Notes: generated by a model from the sequence alone, not told the origin. 64,000 bases of DNA from Sporosarcina sp. JAI121 (GCF_013408665.1 NZ_JACCCL010000002.1:248001-312000), one strand, 5' to 3'; positions 14,144 to 23,387 are shown, numbered from the stretch's first letter. Made by a program: numbers and translations.

Positions 14144-14216
14144 CACAATTTTTGTCAACAATGATTGTGCGATTGCAATTTGCCGTCTATGAAAATCGAT
14201 TTCAATATGGAACGGC
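14144..14216 (+). promoter_or_regulatory. Two hairpins in the rpsK-rpoA gap
   Basis: The arms CACAAT (14144-14149) and ATTGTG (14164-14169) form one hairpin. GCCGT (14182-) and ACGGC (14212-14216) with inner GAAA/TTTC pairing form a second. Neither has a T-run, so they are not classical terminators. They may modulate rpoA expression relative to the r-protein genes (inference). Confidence 0.35.
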
Positions 14217-14250
14217 CTATACATCTGACGTTTTGAAGGAGGGTAAATGA

Positions 14251-15195
14251 ATGATCGAGATTGAGAAACCAAAGATTGAAACAGTTATGATTGGCGAAGA
14301 CATCAAGTTCGGTAAATTTATCATCGAACCGCTTGAGCGTGGATACGGTAACACATTAGGGAATTCCCTGCGCCGCATCCTACTATCCTCACTGCCGGGG
14401 GCTGCTGTTACATCTATTCAGATTGATGGCGTGCTTCATGAGTTCTCAACAATTGAAGGTGTCGTCGAAGACGTCGCATCAGTTATTTTGAACGTGAAGA
14501 AACTGGCTCTCAAAATCTATTCAGATGAAGAGAAAGTGATTGAGATAGACGTGAAAGGCGAAGGAGTCGTCACAGCTGCGGACATTACACATGATAGTGA
14601 CGTAGAAGTGTTGAATCCGGAACTTCCTATCGCGACTCTTGGTAAAAACGGACACTTGCGCATGCGTATGTATGCAGTACGTGGACGGGGTTATGCACCT
14701 TCTGATCAAAACAAACGTGAGGATCTCGCAATTGGCGTTATTCCAATCGACTCTATTTACACTCCAGTTTCACGCGTTAACTTCCAGGTGGAGAACACTC
14801 GGGTTGGTCAAATGGCGAACTACGATAAGTTGACACTTGATGTTTGGACAGATGGCAGCATCGGTCCAAAAGAAGCTGTTTCACTCGGGGCGAAAATCCT
14901 GACGGAGCATCTGAATATATTTGTCGGTATGACAGATGAAGCACAAACTGCAGAAATCATGGTAGAAAAAGAGGAAGATCAGAAAGAAAAAGTGCTCGAG
15001 ATGACGATTGAGGAACTTGACCTTTCAGTTAGATCTTACAACTGCCTAAAACGTGCAGGCATCAATACAGTTCTTGAACTTGCTACCAAGTCAGAGGATG
15101 AAATGATGAAAGTACGGAATCTTGGACGTAAATCACTTGAAGAAGTGAAAGCGAAATTGGACGAGCTTAACCTAGAGTTACGCATGGAAGATTGA
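14251..15195 (+). CDS. rpoA: RNA polymerase alpha subunit
   Basis: 314-residue subunit that dimerises to start polymerase assembly. The N-terminal domain contains [22 protein letters not shown] flexible acidic linker (~residues 230-245, EKEEDQKEK) leads to the C-terminal domain with [16 protein letters not shown] and [11 protein letters not shown], which contacts UP elements and activators. Start ATG at 14251 behind GAAGGAGGG; an out-of-frame ATG lies 4 bases upstream. Confidence 0.98.
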   Translation: MIEIEKPKIETVMIGEDIKFGKFIIEPLERGYGNTLGNSLRRILLSSLPGAAVTSIQIDGVLHEFSTIEGVVEDVASVILNVKKLALKIYSDEEKVIEIDVKGEGVVTAADITHDSDVEVLNPELPIATLGKNGHLRMRMYAVRGRGYAPSDQNKREDLAIGVIPIDSIYTPVSRVNFQVENTRVGQMANYDKLTLDVWTDGSIGPKEAVSLGAKILTEHLNIFVGMTDEAQTAEIMVEKEEDQKEKVLEMTIEELDLSVRSYNCLKRAGINTVLELATKSEDEMMKVRNLGRKSLEEVKAKLDELNLELRMED

Positions 15196-15227
15196 GCGAA
15201 TTTATAGATTGAAGGAGGGAAACTTCT

Positions 15228-15608
15228 ATGGGATACAGAAAACTTGGACGTACAAGTTCACAACGTAAAGCGATGCTTCGCGATCTAGCGACAGACCTTA
15301 TCGTACATGAACGTATTCAAACGACAGAAGCTCGTGCGAAAGAATTGCGTTCAGTCGTTGAGAAAATGATTACCCTTGGAAAACGTGGAGACTTGCATGC
15401 ACGTCGTCAAGTTGCACAATTCATCCGTCGTGAACTTGTTACAATGACAGATGATGAAGGCAATGAGACAGAAATCTTCGCAATCCAAAAACTTTTTGAT
15501 AATGTTGCTCCACGTTACGCAGAGCGTCAAGGTGGATATACACGTATTATGAAAATGGGACCTCGTCGCGGCGACGGAGCACCTGTCGTTGTAATCGAAC
15601 TCGTTTAA
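15228..15608 (+). CDS. rplQ: Ribosomal protein L17
   Basis: 126-residue 50S protein at the tunnel exit. [20 protein letters not shown] and the C-terminal [12 protein letters not shown] are typical. It is the last gene of the alpha operon; a strong terminator follows. Confidence 0.97.
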   Translation: MGYRKLGRTSSQRKAMLRDLATDLIVHERIQTTEARAKELRSVVEKMITLGKRGDLHARRQVAQFIRRELVTMTDDEGNETEIFAIQKLFDNVAPRYAERQGGYTRIMKMGPRRGDGAPVVVIELV

Positions 15609-15655
15609 TTTTTTCTACGGGCGTTCAAACGCCTGCTGGATAAAATAAATTCTTC

Positions 15656-15696
15656 AAAGGGTGTGTCTGGTATGCCCAGAGCCGCACCCTTTTTTT
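15656..15696 (+). terminator. Terminator of the ribosomal superoperon
   Basis: AAAGGGTGTG pairs with CGCACCCTTT across a 17-nt loop and is followed by a run of seven T. Confidence 0.85.
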
Positions 15697-15720
15697 CAAA
15701 ATTTATACGACACATTTAAA

Positions 15721-15852
15721 AGCTGAGTGTTACGATCGACGGTCATGCCGTCCGGTCTAGCTCTACGCACCTCATCCGCGGTACCGGATTGAGCACCTGG
15801 CACCAGTCATAGATATGAGCGCATTTCTTCGGATGAGGTGCGCGCTTTTTTT
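15721..15852 (+). promoter_or_regulatory. Structured element ending in an intrinsic terminator, upstream of ecfA1
   Basis: A perfect 13-bp stem (15766-15778 CGCACCTCATCCG with 15830-15842) closes a 51-nt loop and is followed by CGC and eight T. The loop holds CGGTACCG and CTGG/CCAG pairings, and AGCGCA (15819-) could alternatively pair with TGCGC. A smaller GACGG/CCGTC hairpin precedes it (~15738-15752). This is more elaborate than a plain terminator and sits in a 346-nt gap that already has the rplQ terminator. It may be an attenuator or a small RNA; the ligand is unknown. Confidence 0.45.
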
Positions 15853-15954
15853 TATCCAAAAATAATTGTCTAAATTGTTCAGTAGGATTTCCAGTCAATC
15901 AATAGGGATTCTTTGTACTATACATAATGTGAATGTAGCCGGGGGTGGTAGGCG

Positions 15955-16803
15955 ATGAGGGAAATTCTATCGATGGATAATGTGTCCTATTCTTACCGTG
16001 ATGAGGACGAGAAAGAACCGAAGAAAGCGGTCGATGGTGTGTCGTTTACGGTACGGGAAGATGAATGGATAGCGATTGTCGGTCATAATGGGTCGGGAAA
16101 GTCGACGCTGGCGAAATTGATGATTGGACTTTTGTTCCCGGATGAAGGGGACGTAAATTTGTTCATTGAAAAGATGACCGAAGACAATATGTGGGAGATT
16201 CGATCGCAGATGGGCTTCGTTTTTCAAAACCCTGACAATCAGTTTGTCGGTTCTACAGTCCAAGATGATGTTGCATTTGCATTGGAGAATAACGGTGTCC
16301 CTTTTGAAGAAATGGTGACCCGGGTCCGTGAAGCACTTGCTCAGGTGAATATGGGCGATTTCCTTGATCATGAGCCGCACCATCTTTCAGGCGGGCAGAA
16401 GCAACGCGTGGCAATAGCAGGAGCACTCGCTTTACATCCGAGGCTTCTTATTATGGACGAGGCGACATCGATGCTTGATCCGCAGGGACGCAACGAAGTG
16501 ATTCGCCTGGTTGAAGAATTAAAGCGCAAAACTGGACTCACAGTCATTTCCATTACACACGACTTGGAAGAGGCACTGCTGGCAGATCGCATTATTGTCA
16601 TGAATAAGGGTAAGGTATTGACGGTTGGCAGTCCGGATCAGATATTTGCCCGCGGGAAAGAGCTTGAAGAAATAGGCTTGGACCTGCCATTCGCTTTGAG
16701 AGTATCCGGTTTGTTGCGGGAACTTGGAATGGATCTTGACGGGGAGCATATGACGGAAGAAGAGTTGGTGAATGAATTATGGACATCTCACTTCAGCAAG
16801 TAG
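15955..16803 (+). CDS. ecfA1: ECF transporter ATPase A1
   Basis: 282-residue ABC ATPase of the shared energy-coupling-factor module that powers uptake of vitamins and micronutrients by separate S subunits. Walker A GHNGSGKST (~residues 44-52), signature LSGGQKQR, Walker B LLIMDEATSMLDP and switch His (SITHD) are all present. The ATG follows GGGGGTGG. The last 25 nt overlap ecfA2. Confidence 0.95.
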   Translation: MREILSMDNVSYSYRDEDEKEPKKAVDGVSFTVREDEWIAIVGHNGSGKSTLAKLMIGLLFPDEGDVNLFIEKMTEDNMWEIRSQMGFVFQNPDNQFVGSTVQDDVAFALENNGVPFEEMVTRVREALAQVNMGDFLDHEPHHLSGGQKQRVAIAGALALHPRLLIMDEATSMLDPQGRNEVIRLVEELKRKTGLTVISITHDLEEALLADRIIVMNKGKVLTVGSPDQIFARGKELEEIGLDLPFALRVSGLLRELGMDLDGEHMTEEELVNELWTSHFSK

Positions 16804-17648
16804 GATATTTATACGGGAAAGACACTCCTTTTGAAAAACGGGCGTTGCGAGATGTGGATGCAACAATCCCTTCCGGCTCTTATTCAGCGATTATCGGGCA
16901 TACCGGGTCGGGTAAATCGACACTTCTTATGCACTTGAATGGATTGTTGAAACCTTCGGAAGGGGTAGTGAAAATCGGGGGGACGACGATTACTGCAGGA
17001 ACGAAAGCAAAAGGTCTGAAAGATGTCCGAAGGCATGTAGGAATCGTTTTTCAGTTTCCGGAACATCAGCTTTTTGAGGAAACGGTTGAAAAAGATATCA
17101 TGTTCGGGCCGATGAATTTCGGGGTGCCTGAAGAAGAAGCAAGAAAACGGGCGCATGAATTGATAAAATTGCTTGGTTTGCCGGCAGAAGTCGCACAGCA
17201 GTCCCCATTCGATCTATCCGGGGGACAGATGCGTCGGGTTGCGATTGCAGGAGTCTTGGCATTTAAACCATCCGTGCTGGTGCTGGACGAGCCTACCGCA
17301 GGGCTTGATCCACGGGGACGACATGAAATTATGGAGCTGTTCAAACGACTTCATGTAGAAGAACAGCTGACGACAATCCTTGTTACTCATAGCATGGAAG
17401 ACGCTGCACGTTATGCTGATCATATTATTGTTATGCATAATGGAAGTTCGGTCATGTCCGGACCACCTGAAAAGGTGTTCGGGGATGATGAGAGGCTGTC
17501 TTCCTACCGACTCGGTTTACCACGTTCTGTGAAATTCCAGCGTGACATAGAGAAGTTGATCGGACGCTCCTTGAGTGGTCTGGCTTTGACAGAAGAACAG
17601 CTGGCAAAGGCGATAGCATCCGCCGCTGCGGAAGCAGGTGGTCGGTAA
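16779..17648 (+). CDS. ecfA2: ECF transporter ATPase A2
   Basis: 289-residue partner ATPase. Walker A GHTGSGKST, signature LSGGQMRR, Walker B VLVLDEPTAGLDP, and the C-terminal extension typical of EcfA2 are present. It starts within ecfA1 (25-nt overlap) and its stop overlaps the ecfT start (TAATG), implying tightly coupled synthesis of the complex. Confidence 0.95.
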   Translation: MDISLQQVGYLYGKDTPFEKRALRDVDATIPSGSYSAIIGHTGSGKSTLLMHLNGLLKPSEGVVKIGGTTITAGTKAKGLKDVRRHVGIVFQFPEHQLFEETVEKDIMFGPMNFGVPEEEARKRAHELIKLLGLPAEVAQQSPFDLSGGQMRRVAIAGVLAFKPSVLVLDEPTAGLDPRGRHEIMELFKRLHVEEQLTTILVTHSMEDAARYADHIIVMHNGSSVMSGPPEKVFGDDERLSSYRLGLPRSVKFQRDIEKLIGRSLSGLALTEEQLAKAIASAAAEAGGR

Positions 17649-18445
17649 TGCTGGAAAAAATGATTTTTGGTCGCTATATCCCGGGCAATTCATTTGTTCA
17701 CAAGCTTGATCCGCGTGCGAAATTGTCGTTTGTCTTCTTTTTCATAATCGGTGTATTCTTGGCGAATAATACAGTGACCTATGCAGTTTTGCTTGGCTTT
17801 ACGCTTATTGTCATTTTCAGCTCGAGGATCCGACTATATTTTCTTCTCAATGGATTGAAGCCGATTCTTTTCCTAATTGTCTTCACATTGCTCATGCATA
17901 TCTTTTTTACGAAAGAGGGAGCGCTGCTCGTTGATTGGAAGTTCATCAAGATTTATGAAGAAGGGCTACGACAAGGAATCTTCATATCAATCCGTTTTCT
18001 TGTGCTTGTGATGTTGACGTCGATACTGACGCTGACAACTTCGCCAATATCAATCACGGATGGGATGGAGGATTTGCTCGGTCCGTTCAAGCGGTTCAAA
18101 TTGCCGGTACATGAGCTGGCGTTGATGATGTCAATTTCTTTGCGTTTTATCCCAACATTGATGGATGAGACAGATAAGATACTGAAAGCGCAACTGGCAA
18201 GGGGATCGGACATCAGTACTGGCTCAGTCAAACAACGGATTCGCGCGGTCATTCCTTTGCTCGTTCCTCTCTTTGTGAGTGCGTTCAAGCGGGCGGAAGA
18301 CCTGGCAGTCGCCATGGAGGTCCGTGGATACCGTGGAGGCGCTGGGAGGACGAGATACAGGCAGCTGAGGTGGCACTGGCGTGATACGATGATTCAGGCA
18401 TTGCTCGCTGTCCTCATTGTCGTCCTCTTCCTGTTGAGGGGATAG
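17648..18445 (+). CDS. ecfT: ECF transporter transmembrane subunit T
   Basis: 265-residue membrane protein with about six transmembrane segments. The cytoplasmic coupling helices carry Ala-Arg-Gly-type motifs (AQLARGSDIS ~residue 178 and MEVRGYRGG ~residue 223), which dock onto EcfA1 and EcfA2. No S subunit is adjacent, so this is a group II (shared) module. Confidence 0.94.
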   Translation: MLEKMIFGRYIPGNSFVHKLDPRAKLSFVFFFIIGVFLANNTVTYAVLLGFTLIVIFSSRIRLYFLLNGLKPILFLIVFTLLMHIFFTKEGALLVDWKFIKIYEEGLRQGIFISIRFLVLVMLTSILTLTTSPISITDGMEDLLGPFKRFKLPVHELALMMSISLRFIPTLMDETDKILKAQLARGSDISTGSVKQRIRAVIPLLVPLFVSAFKRAEDLAVAMEVRGYRGGAGRTRYRQLRWHWRDTMIQALLAVLIVVLFLLRG

Positions 18446-18457
18446 GGGGTGATATGT

Positions 18458-19204
18458 ATGCAGCGTATCAAAGCGGTAGTTACATATGACGGCACTCTTT
18501 TTTCAGGGTATCAGATACAGCCGGGTATGCGGACAGTGCAATTGGAAATTGATAAAGCCTTGGTGAAAATGCATAAGGATAAGGAAATCTTCTCCGTGGC
18601 AAGCGGTAGGACCGATTCCGGCGTCCACGCAACCGGGCAAGTCATTCATTTCGATACACCGCTGACATTGCCGATGGAGCGGTGGAAGCTGGCATTGAAC
18701 GTCCTGCTGCCTACGGATATCCGAATCGTGAATGTTGAAGACGTCGGGGAAGACTTTCATGCCCGTTATTCTGCGACAGGCAAGACGTACGAGTACAAGT
18801 GGTCTTATAGTGAAGTGCATAGTCCGTTTGAGCGTAACTTCTCCGTTCATCTAGGCAGATCCGCCCCTGATATTGAAGCGATGAGAGAAGCGGCGGAACA
18901 TTTAATCGGGACCCATGATTTCACAAGTTTCTGTTCATCCAAAACCGCTACGACAAATAAAGTCAGAACGGTGAGACAGCTGGCAATTGAAAAACAAGGT
19001 GATTATCTCGTCATGACGATTGAAGGAAACGGCTTTTTATATAATATGGTCCGTAGTATTGCAGGTATGCTTCTTGTGGTGGGGAACGGCTGGAAAACTC
19101 CGGGGGAGGTCAAGCAAATACTCGAATCCCGCAGTCGGAAAGCGAACGTCAAAACCGCGCCGGCACACGGTTTGTATTTGAAAAAAGTGAGCTATGGAGA
19201 CTAA
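18458..19204 (+). CDS. truA: tRNA pseudouridine(38-40) synthase
   Basis: 248-residue enzyme forming pseudouridine at positions 38-40 of the tRNA anticodon arm. The catalytic aspartate lies in GRTDSGVHATGQ; GNGFLYNMVRSIAGML is the second family signature. I place the start at ATG 18458; an in-frame GTG at 18449 overlaps the Shine-Dalgarno GGGGGTGA. It follows ecfT closely, as in Bacillus. Confidence 0.94.
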   Translation: MQRIKAVVTYDGTLFSGYQIQPGMRTVQLEIDKALVKMHKDKEIFSVASGRTDSGVHATGQVIHFDTPLTLPMERWKLALNVLLPTDIRIVNVEDVGEDFHARYSATGKTYEYKWSYSEVHSPFERNFSVHLGRSAPDIEAMREAAEHLIGTHDFTSFCSSKTATTNKVRTVRQLAIEKQGDYLVMTIEGNGFLYNMVRSIAGMLLVVGNGWKTPGEVKQILESRSRKANVKTAPAHGLYLKKVSYGD

Positions 19205-19237
19205 GGCAACTTTTCCTAGTGTTTATAGAAAAACCGC

Positions 19238-19266
19238 TTGACTTATTGTGGAATTCGGTATAAGAT
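19238..19266 (+). promoter_or_regulatory. Promoter of rplM-rpsI
   Basis: TTGACT at 19238-19243 and TAAGAT at 19261-19266 with a 17-bp spacer. Confidence 0.7.
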
Positions 19267-19373
19267 GAGTAATGGTATTTCTAATAACCCCACAAATAAG
19301 CCCCGGAAGGTATACTTGTGTTTAGGGATAGAGAAAACGGAACTAATAGAGATTCATTTAGGAGGATAAAAAC
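19267..19373 (+). promoter_or_regulatory. Probable L13-type ribosomal leader upstream of rplM
   Basis: A ~105-nt untranslated leader with the block CCCCACAAATAAGCCCCGG and a downstream AGGAGGA. An L13 leader RNA is known upstream of rplM in Bacillota; I match it by position and general sequence only. A covariance search with that Rfam model would decide. Confidence 0.5.
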
Positions 19374-19811
19374 ATGCGTACAACATTCATGGCTAAAGGT
19401 CACGAAGTAGAGCGTAAATGGCTCGTTGTCGACGCTGAAGGACAGACGCTTGGTCGTCTTGCTTCTGAAGTTGCATCACTTTTGCGCGGCAAACATAAAC
19501 CTACGTTCACACCACACGTTGATACAGGTGATCACGTAATCATCATCAACGCTGAGAAAATTCATCTTACAGGTAACAAATTGAAAGACAAGATTTACTA
19601 CCGTCACTCAGGTTACACGGGCAGCATGAAACAACGTACGGCGCTTGAAATGCGTACGAACTACCCTACAAAAATGCTTGAACTTGCAATTAAAGGAATG
19701 CTTCCAAAAGGTCCTTTAGGCCGTCAAACATACAGAAAACTTAACGTTTATGCTGGACCGGATCACCCGCACGAAGCACAAAAACCAGAAGTATTCGAAC
19801 TTCGCGGTTAA
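19374..19811 (+). CDS. rplM: Ribosomal protein L13
   Basis: 145-residue 50S assembly-initiating protein. [32 protein letters not shown] and [18 protein letters not shown] are signatures. Shine-Dalgarno AGGAGG, own promoter and leader upstream; cotranscribed with rpsI. Confidence 0.97.
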   Translation: MRTTFMAKGHEVERKWLVVDAEGQTLGRLASEVASLLRGKHKPTFTPHVDTGDHVIIINAEKIHLTGNKLKDKIYYRHSGYTGSMKQRTALEMRTNYPTKMLELAIKGMLPKGPLGRQTYRKLNVYAGPDHPHEAQKPEVFELRG

Positions 19812-19830
19812 TTAAGAGGAGGAAACAACC

Positions 19831-20223
19831 TTGGCACAAGTACAATATCTCGGCACTGGCCGTCGTAAAAGCTCAGTAGCTCGTGTACGTCTCGTTCCTG
19901 GAGAAGGCAATATTGTCATCAACAAACGTGATGTAGAAGACTACGTACCATTCGCGACACTTCGCGAAATCATCAAACAACCACTCGTTGCTACAGAAAC
20001 TCTTGGTAGCTACGATATCCATGTAAACGTCGATGGCGGTGGATACACTGGACAAGCAGGAGCAATCCGTCACGGAGTTGCACGTGCTCTACTTCAAGTA
20101 GACCCTGACTTCCGTCCAGTGCTTAAATCAGCAGGACTTCTTACACGTGATGCAAGAATGAAAGAACGTAAAAAACCAGGTCTTAAAGGCGCACGTCGTG
20201 CACCACAGTTCTCAAAACGTTAA
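19831..20223 (+). CDS. rpsI: Ribosomal protein S9
   Basis: 130-residue 30S protein whose C-terminal arginine (SKR) contacts P-site t[19 protein letters not shown] and [15 protein letters not shown] are diagnostic. The start is a TTG at 19831 behind GAGGAGG; no ATG gives the conserved N-terminus. Confidence 0.97.
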   Translation: MAQVQYLGTGRRKSSVARVRLVPGEGNIVINKRDVEDYVPFATLREIIKQPLVATETLGSYDIHVNVDGGGYTGQAGAIRHGVARALLQVDPDFRPVLKSAGLLTRDARMKERKKPGLKGARRAPQFSKR

Positions 20224-20235
20224 TTTTCATTTTCG

Positions 20236-20272
20236 AAAAGCCCTTTTCCATTCGTGGAAAAGGGCTTTTCTG
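20236..20272. terminator. Terminator after rpsI
   Basis: AAAAGCCCTTTTCCA pairs perfectly with TGGAAAAGGGCTTTT across a 5-nt loop. The A/T flanks would let it work on either strand. Confidence 0.85.
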
Positions 20273-20312
20273 TGTTAAAGTATAGACATAGAAAAACTAA
20301 GGGGGATTCGGC

Positions 20313-20609
20313 ATGAAAGAAATTACAACAACTGAAGTGCAGGAACTGTTAGGGAATGGTAAGCAGCTTAATCTTATCGATGTGCGTGAAGCGGATGAGG
20401 TTGCGGAAGGAATCATCCCAGGAGCGATTCACATCCCTTTAGGGGACGTACCGGTGCGTATGAACGAGCTTGATGAGTCGAAGCCGTATATACTCATTTG
20501 TCGTTCCGGCGGCCGTAGCGGACGCGCAGCGGAGTTCCTCGGTGATGAAGGCTATGACGTGACGAACATGGTAGGCGGCATGTTGGCATGGGAAGGCGCA
20601 ACTGAATAA
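20313..20609 (+). CDS. Rhodanese-like sulfurtransferase
   Basis: 98-residue single-domain rhodanese, cytoplasmic. The active-site loop CRSGGRSGRA (~residues 67-76) has the persulfide-forming cysteine, and LIDVREADE is the N-terminal signature. It is monocistronic between terminators. The physiological sulfur donor and acceptor are not evident. Confidence 0.88.
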   Translation: MKEITTTEVQELLGNGKQLNLIDVREADEVAEGIIPGAIHIPLGDVPVRMNELDESKPYILICRSGGRSGRAAEFLGDEGYDVTNMVGGMLAWEGATE

Positions 20610-20618
20610 TTATTGTTG

Positions 20619-20648
20619 GAGAGGGACCTTTCGGGGTTCCTTTTTTTA
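20619..20648 (+). terminator. Terminator after the rhodanese gene
   Basis: GGGACC/GGTTCC stem with a short loop followed by seven T. Confidence 0.7.
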
Positions 20649-20866
20649 TTTGTTGGATGTTATTCCGTCTCGTTGTAGTGTTGCTTACTTCAGGTGAAAT
20701 GTTGTTTCTACTTTTAAAAAGCGTAATCTAACTGCGAGAAAACATTGCAAACATGAGGAAAACATTGGTTCGTTCCAACAATGCCTCTCCGCCTTTTTTC
20801 TCTTCGTCAAGTGGGACATATCCGCCGCCGATTCTGCGTATAGTGAAGGAAAAAGGCGGTGTCCGT

Positions 20867-21583
20867 ATGAAACGGTGGCTTGTAGTCTGTTTACTTTTTG
20901 TGTGTTCCCTCGGAATTATCATGTACGGCGTCAAAGCTTCATCAGATCGGAATTTTTTCATGCCGGCGGAGCTTGGTGGTGTGAAAATCCTTATCGACCC
21001 GGGACACGGAGGGTTGGACGGAGGGGCTTCGTTCAACGAGGTTGTAGAACGTGATATCACGCTTAATATTTCACATGAACTGAAGAATCGTCTTGAAAAA
21101 AAAGGTGCGACGGTCATCATGACGCGGATGAAAGATGGAGATGCGCTGGCTGAACATGCACCTGAGGAACAATTCGGAACTATACGGCAACGCAAATTGG
21201 CGGATTTGAAGTTAAGGGAAAATATCGCCATCAAAGAAAAGCCTGATATGTTCATCAGCGTTCATGTCAATTCAATACCACAGGAAAAATGGCGCGGTTC
21301 CCAAGTGTTCTATCACCCTGGAGGGGACCCCAATGGCGAGTTTTTGGCAAAATCGATTCAAGAATCTTTCAAAACAAATTTGAAAAACACGGATAGGGTG
21401 GCAATGGCGATTAAAGGCGTCTATTTGCTGAAAAAGGTACCGACTCCCGCGGTTCTCGTTGAAACAGGTTTCATTTCAAACAATGAGGAACGTGCCCTTT
21501 TGACGGATTCTTCTTATCAGAAAAAAGTTGCTGATGCAATTATGGATGGGATCATCGATTTTCATACGACGGAAGAAAAATGA
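20867..21583 (+). CDS. cwlD: Germination-related N-acetylmuramoyl-L-alanine amidase CwlD
   Basis: 238-residue Amidase_3 enzyme. With PdaA it creates muramic-delta-lactam in spore cortex, the mark needed for cortex lysis at germination. An N-terminal signal/anchor (KRWLVVCLLFVCSLGIIMYG) is followed by the zinc-site motifs IDPGHGGLDGG (His), a catalytic/zinc Glu in ITLNIS-type context, SVHVNS (His) and a C-terminal LVETGFISN (Glu). The start at 20867 gives the size of the Bacillus protein; the upstream frame extension to 20753 is not conserved. Confidence 0.92.
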   Translation: MKRWLVVCLLFVCSLGIIMYGVKASSDRNFFMPAELGGVKILIDPGHGGLDGGASFNEVVERDITLNISHELKNRLEKKGATVIMTRMKDGDALAEHAPEEQFGTIRQRKLADLKLRENIAIKEKPDMFISVHVNSIPQEKWRGSQVFYHPGGDPNGEFLAKSIQESFKTNLKNTDRVAMAIKGVYLLKKVPTPAVLVETGFISNNEERALLTDSSYQKKVADAIMDGIIDFHTTEEK

Positions 21584-21621
21584 GCTGTTTGCAAACCTTG
21601 AAAACAACTCACTATGGTATA

Positions 21622-21649
21622 CTTGGAGGCGAATGAATAAACCTCCAAG
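21622..21649 (+). promoter_or_regulatory. Hairpin immediately upstream of the salA ribosome-binding site
   Basis: CTTGGAGG (21622-21629) pairs perfectly with CCTCCAAG (21642-21649). The right arm touches the AAGGGG Shine-Dalgarno of salA. The left arm itself looks like a ribosome-binding site and is followed by GAATGAATAA. It could modulate initiation; inferred from sequence only. Confidence 0.4.
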
Positions 21650-21663
21650 GGGTGTTTGCATTG

Positions 21664-22719
21664 ATGAATGAAGAAACAGTAAGCGAATTGTTGGGACAGT
21701 TGAAAGACCCGTTTTTACATAAAACACTTGCGGAGACAAGTGGAATAATAGGGGTGACGATTAAACCTGAGAAAAAACATGTGAGTGTGAAACTGGCCAT
21801 TGCTAAAATTAATACAGCTGAACAGATGGCGCTTCAAACCCAAGTTGTCGATGCCTTAAAAGGAGCGGGAGCCGATTCTGTCGGAATCCGTTTCGAAGAA
21901 TTGTCTGCGGAGGTGCTTGAACAGTTTCGCGGAAAAGTGACGGAATCGGAAGCACAAGACCTTTTGTCACCGCTGAACGACGTTGAATTCATTTCAATTG
22001 CATCCGGAAAAGGGGGCGTCGGTAAATCGACTGTTTCGGTTAACCTTGCTGTAGCGCTTGCTCGTCTTGGTAAAAAAGTCGGTTTAATCGATGCGGATAT
22101 TTATGGATTCAGCGTGCCGGACATGATGGGGGTAACGGAGCTGCCGGTCGTACGCGGTAACCGAATCGTACCTGTTGAGCGTCTTGGCGTAAAAGTCATT
22201 TCGATGGGCTTTTTTGTTGAAGATAACGCACCTGTTGTATGGCGCGGTCCGATGCTTGGAAAAGCGCTTGACCAATTCTTCCGTGACGTTGAATGGGGAG
22301 ACCTTGATTACCTATTCCTTGACTTGCCGCCTGGAACCGGTGATGTTGCACTCGACATCCATCAGATGATACCGACATCCAAAGAAATTGTTGTTACGAC
22401 TCCGCATCCGACAGCTGCATTTGTAGCGGCACGTGCCGGTGCGATGGCACTTCAAACAGACCATGAACTGCTGGGTGTTATTGAAAATATGGCATGGTTC
22501 GAATCGGAAACTTCAGGTAAACGCGAATTCGTATTCGGCCAAGGCGGCGGTGTGAAACTGGCTGAAGAACTACGGACAGAGTTGCTTGGGCAAATTCCAC
22601 TTGGCCAGCCAGATTGGGATGAAGATGATTTTGCGCCTTCTGTCTACGCGGAGGATCATCCAATCGGTCAAATCTACATGGATATTGCAAGAAGTATCAG
22701 TGAAAAAACAACTAAATGA
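21664..22719 (+). CDS. salA: Mrp/NBP35-family ATPase SalA
   Basis: 351-residue P-loop protein, Fe-S carrier family. In B. subtilis SalA controls ScoC and exoprotease expression. The N-terminal DUF59-like domain (~residues 1-90) is followed by the deviant Walker A ASGKGGVGKST, then DADIYGFSVPDMMG and LDLPPGTGDVALD. The CxxC Fe-S motif of canonical Mrp is not visible, as in SalA. Start options are GTG 21652, TTG 21661 and ATG 21664; the ATG gives the best fit. The position next to cwlD and gerD is the Bacillus arrangement. Confidence 0.9.
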   Translation: MNEETVSELLGQLKDPFLHKTLAETSGIIGVTIKPEKKHVSVKLAIAKINTAEQMALQTQVVDALKGAGADSVGIRFEELSAEVLEQFRGKVTESEAQDLLSPLNDVEFISIASGKGGVGKSTVSVNLAVALARLGKKVGLIDADIYGFSVPDMMGVTELPVVRGNRIVPVERLGVKVISMGFFVEDNAPVVWRGPMLGKALDQFFRDVEWGDLDYLFLDLPPGTGDVALDIHQMIPTSKEIVVTTPHPTAAFVAARAGAMALQTDHELLGVIENMAWFESETSGKREFVFGQGGGVKLAEELRTELLGQIPLGQPDWDEDDFAPSVYAEDHPIGQIYMDIARSISEKTTK

Positions 22720-22741
22720 TGGAATAGTGAAGCGGAGAAGG

Positions 22742-23353
22742 CTATTTGCCTCCTCCGCCACTTTTACTTTCTTCCTTCTTTGCGCCCCCTCCTTCACCAC
22801 CACCACTACCACCGCTTTCCCCTTCTTTCGGTTCACCCGCTTTAAGGATAAGTTCCTGCCATTTCGTTTGTAGTAATGGGCTGTTTATTGTCTCTTCCAC
22901 AACTTTTTCAAGATGTTTTTTCATATTCGCCGATTGTGTGACAGTTTCCATTTGTTTTAACATGTCGGGCTGAGAGAAAAACTCTTCCAATTGTTTTTGG
23001 AACGATGAATCATCCATAAGTTGTTTCATGATATCTTGCTGCTGTTCCTTCATACTTTTTGCAACACTTTCAGTGAATTTTGGATCATCGAACGTTTTCT
23101 TCCAGAAATCTTCTCCTTTTTTGGAGAAAAGGGTGTCTTCAATGGATTTCTTTACTTCAGGCTGTTCTAGGATAAGCAGCTCCTTGAATTCCGGATCCGA
23201 AAACATTTGCCGCACCGCTTTTTTTCCATCCTCCGTCTGAAGCGCATCAGTCATCATCTTTTTCATCTCGTCGTACGTCGGGGCTGCCTGCTGCATACCG
23301 CAACCAGTAAGCAGAAAGGCTGAAAACAGTAACAGGACAATTCTTTTTTTCAT
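22742..23353 (-). CDS. gerD: Spore germination lipoprotein GerD
   Basis: 203-residue lipoprotein that clusters germinant receptors into the germinosome in the spore inner membrane. Signal peptide with lipobox LLTGC (Cys ~17), an alpha-helical body, and a low-complexity tail of Gly, Ser, Lys and Glu (last ~30 residues). The ATG at 23353 follows GGAAGGG. The hairpin at 22732-22758 overlaps its last codons. It is convergent with salA and divergent from kbaA. Confidence 0.92.
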   Translation of the reverse strand: MKKRIVLLLFSAFLLTGCGMQQAAPTYDEMKKMMTDALQTEDGKKAVRQMFSDPEFKELLILEQPEVKKSIEDTLFSKKGEDFWKKTFDDPKFTESVAKSMKEQQQDIMKQLMDDSSFQKQLEEFFSQPDMLKQMETVTQSANMKKHLEKVVEETINSPLLQTKWQELILKAGEPKEGESGGSGGGEGGGAKKEESKSGGGGK

Positions 23354-23387
23354 GGAAATCAAATTCCCTTCCACAAGCATTTTCATT

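Noticed and set aside
20728-21255. 175-codon minus-strand frame opposite cwlD
   Set aside because: Antisense of a clear amidase gene with low-complexity composition.
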